From: SYLG01 sp965226945
Lineage (GTDB): Bacteria > Planctomycetota > Planctomycetia > Gemmatales > Gemmataceae
Reading direction: 5' to 3'
DNA: 64,000 bases
Assembly (NCBI GenBank): GCA_965226945.1
Contig: OZ245717.1
Coordinates: forward strand, 6,324,001-6,388,000
Numbering within the stretch: the first letter of the stretch is position 1; each line of letters starts with the position of its first letter. Shown here in pieces: positions 62,946 to 64,000 of the stretch. The notes beneath the pieces were generated by a model. The model searched no databases and was not told where the DNA came from. It saw only the letters and a program-made list of their open reading frames with translations. The position numbers and the translations under genes are program-made.

Positions 62946-63110
62946 ATGGGTTTGGTCATTTTAGTGGTTTTGATTTTGCTGCTTGCGGGTGCGTTCCCTC
63001 ATTCTTCCTACAACCAGAACTGGGGCTACGGTCCCAGCGGTTTCCTGGGGACGGTGTTGATTATCGTTCTGATTCTGGTGCTCCTGGGTTACATCCCAAG
63101 GAACTTCTAA
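62946..63110 (+). CDS. DUF3309-family small membrane protein
   Basis: The 54-residue protein starts at ATG 62946 after AAGAGG. It has two hydrophobic segments (VILVVLILLLAG and VLIIVLILVLLGYI) separated by FPHSSYNQNWGYGPSG, the DUF3309 signature. These stress-associated small membrane proteins are common and of unknown role. The hairpin leader upstream suggests transcriptional attenuation. Confidence 0.88.
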   Translation: MGLVILVVLILLLAGAFPHSSYNQNWGYGPSGFLGTVLIIVLILVLLGYIPRNF

Positions 63111-63231
63111 AGACCGCCGAAGCCTCGGCTTAAGCATGGTTCCTGCGGTCTTGCAGGGCGCCCAGTCTTTAGGCGTGACAATCGGCTTTCGCCCGCAACT
63201 GACCCCTTCACGTGCCTCGCCCGTGAAGGGG
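63110..63231 (+). terminator. Two intergenic hairpins after the DUF3309 gene
   Basis: AAGACCGC (63110-63117) pairs with GCGGTCTT (63145-63152), directly after the DUF3309 stop. A second hairpin pairs CCCCTTCACG (63203-63212) with CGTGAAGGGG (63222-63231). Neither has a strong T-run. The rest of the spacer to 63362 is empty. Confidence 0.45.
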
Positions 63232-63362
63232 CAACGCTCCCGTTTCTTGGCTTTCCAGTGAAACAACAAGCAGAAATGGAGGGTTCATGCCCTCATTACT
63301 GACGCTATTTAATTATTTCGGCGTTAATTTATATTGTCGCAATTCACACGAGGATGATTGCA

Positions 63363-63794
63363 ATGGTGAAGAAGTTGATCGTGGCGGTTTTGGTTTTGAT
63401 CATTTTGGTTGGCGGGGTCGGCTACTGGCGGGAATGGTTCGTGTTGACGAAGGATGGAAATGCCGGGGTCCAGGTCGATTCGGGCAAATTTAAAGACGAC
63501 AGAGAGGCCTTCGGCAAGGCGTTCGGCGAGAAGGCCAAAGCCCTCAAGGTGAAGGTCGCGGGCCTTTGGAAAACCCACGAAGGACAAACGCCTGCCGAAA
63601 GGGCCAAAATCCAGAAGGAACTCGACGAGCTGACCAAGAAGCACGAACGGCTTGAGGAACAAATCAAGGAGCTGAATGAAGCTGGCCCCGAGAAGTTCGA
63701 ATCCACCAAAAGGGACCTCGGCGAGTCACTGGACGATGTGGAGAAAAAGATCGAGGAACTGACGAAAAAAATCGACAAAGGTTCCGACAAGTAG
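63363..63794 (+). CDS. Small membrane-anchored coiled-coil protein
   Basis: ATG 63363 is favoured by GAGG about ten bases upstream; ATG 63354 is also in frame. The 143-residue protein has an N-terminal membrane helix (LIVAVLVLIILVGGVGYW) and then a charged coiled coil (about 75-143: IQKELDELTKKHERLEEQIK, DVEKKIEELTKKID). It has no catalytic motif. It is close to a DUF3309 gene on the same strand, and both are small membrane proteins. Confidence 0.78.
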   Translation: MVKKLIVAVLVLIILVGGVGYWREWFVLTKDGNAGVQVDSGKFKDDREAFGKAFGEKAKALKVKVAGLWKTHEGQTPAERAKIQKELDELTKKHERLEEQIKELNEAGPEKFESTKRDLGESLDDVEKKIEELTKKIDKGSDK

Positions 63795-64000
63795 GGCCTC
63801 TCACCGAACGATTTTCGGCTGAAGGCCGGCGCAGGTCAATCACATCGGAGCGTCGTTGGTCAACCTGACGATCCTCCTGATGATTTGCTCCTTTCCCCTG
63901 GCGGGCTTCCTGCCGCCAATGGGAGTGCAACCCTTCGAGTAGTTCGCCCGGAGAGTTGGCAGTCGAGTCAATCCATGGCTTTTTTGGCTACCTTTTAAAC
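63795..64000. other. Right edge, no supported gene
   Basis: A 39-codon hydrophobic frame (about 63830-63942, with VNLTILLMICSFPLAGFLPP) is closed by stops on both sides and lacks an ATG or a ribosome site. Nothing else is seen. Confidence 0.4.

Noticed and set aside
63830..63942. Short hydrophobic peptide at the right edge
   Set aside because: No ATG or ribosome site and closed by a nearby upstream stop; too short to support.

Overview
The window reads as chromosomal DNA of a planctomycete, probably from the Gemmata/Isosphaera side of the phylum (that placement is inference). The evidence is gene content typical of that phylum: three DUF1501 proteins, a PSCyt1/DUF1549/DUF1553 protein, a PVC-type CxxCH protein with HEAT-like repeats, a DUF1559 pseudopilin-like protein, DUF1080 and ThuA proteins, a surface protein with a LESRL N-terminal motif, and a Hanks-type kinase fused to an extracytoplasmic sensor. 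No rRNA or CRISPR array is present. There is one tRNA (Cys).

Layout. 1-2.1 kb: the 5' part of a phosphoglucosamine/phosphomannomutase and two small genes ending at a strong terminator. 2.2-9.4 kb: acetolactate synthase (ilvB, no ilvN beside it), then a sugar and envelope block with a polysaccharide-export ABC permease and ATPase, mannose-6-phosphate isomerase, an unknown protein and a GT87-like membrane glycosyltransferase. 9.5-12.2 kb: a sulfate-activation operon (cysH, an Rrf2 regulator, sat). 12.3-22.7 kb: a YdjY-domain protein and a tight six-gene minus-strand operon of secreted proteins. This operon holds three trypsin-like (S1C) proteins in a row, only one with an intact catalytic triad. 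One of the degenerate copies is also fused to an alpha/beta-hydrolase domain whose nucleophile is replaced by Ala.

22.9-28.2 kb: a DUF1501 protein, a decayed IS630 transposase, a large LESRL surface protein with an HEXXH motif and MBG/Ig-like repeats, and tRNA-Cys. 28.6-43.7 kb: sugar and lipid catabolism genes (two DUF1080, ThuA, ceramidase-like), an intact IS630 element with a -1 frameshift signal, the CxxCH/HEAT protein, unknown secreted proteins, an APC permease, DUF1559 and DUF1501. 43.9-49.2 kb: a membrane protein and a PSCyt1-DUF1501 pair. 49.3-56.3 kb: a Ca2+-type P-ATPase, pyrD, speA and a beta-carbonic anhydrase. 56.4-64 kb: the kinase-UrtA-like fusion, a bestrophin, a membrane-protein gene cut by an ISKra4-type element, a hairpin-led DUF3309 gene and a small coiled-coil protein.

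The most unusual signals are: (a) the protease operon with two dead copies and a doubly dead fusion protein; (b) the single-chain kinase with a urea/amide-binding-like sensor; (c) three places where the end of a gene, stop codon included, has been tandemly duplicated into the 3' flank (13.2, 29.5 and 59.2 kb). All functions are inferred from sequence reading; no database search was run.
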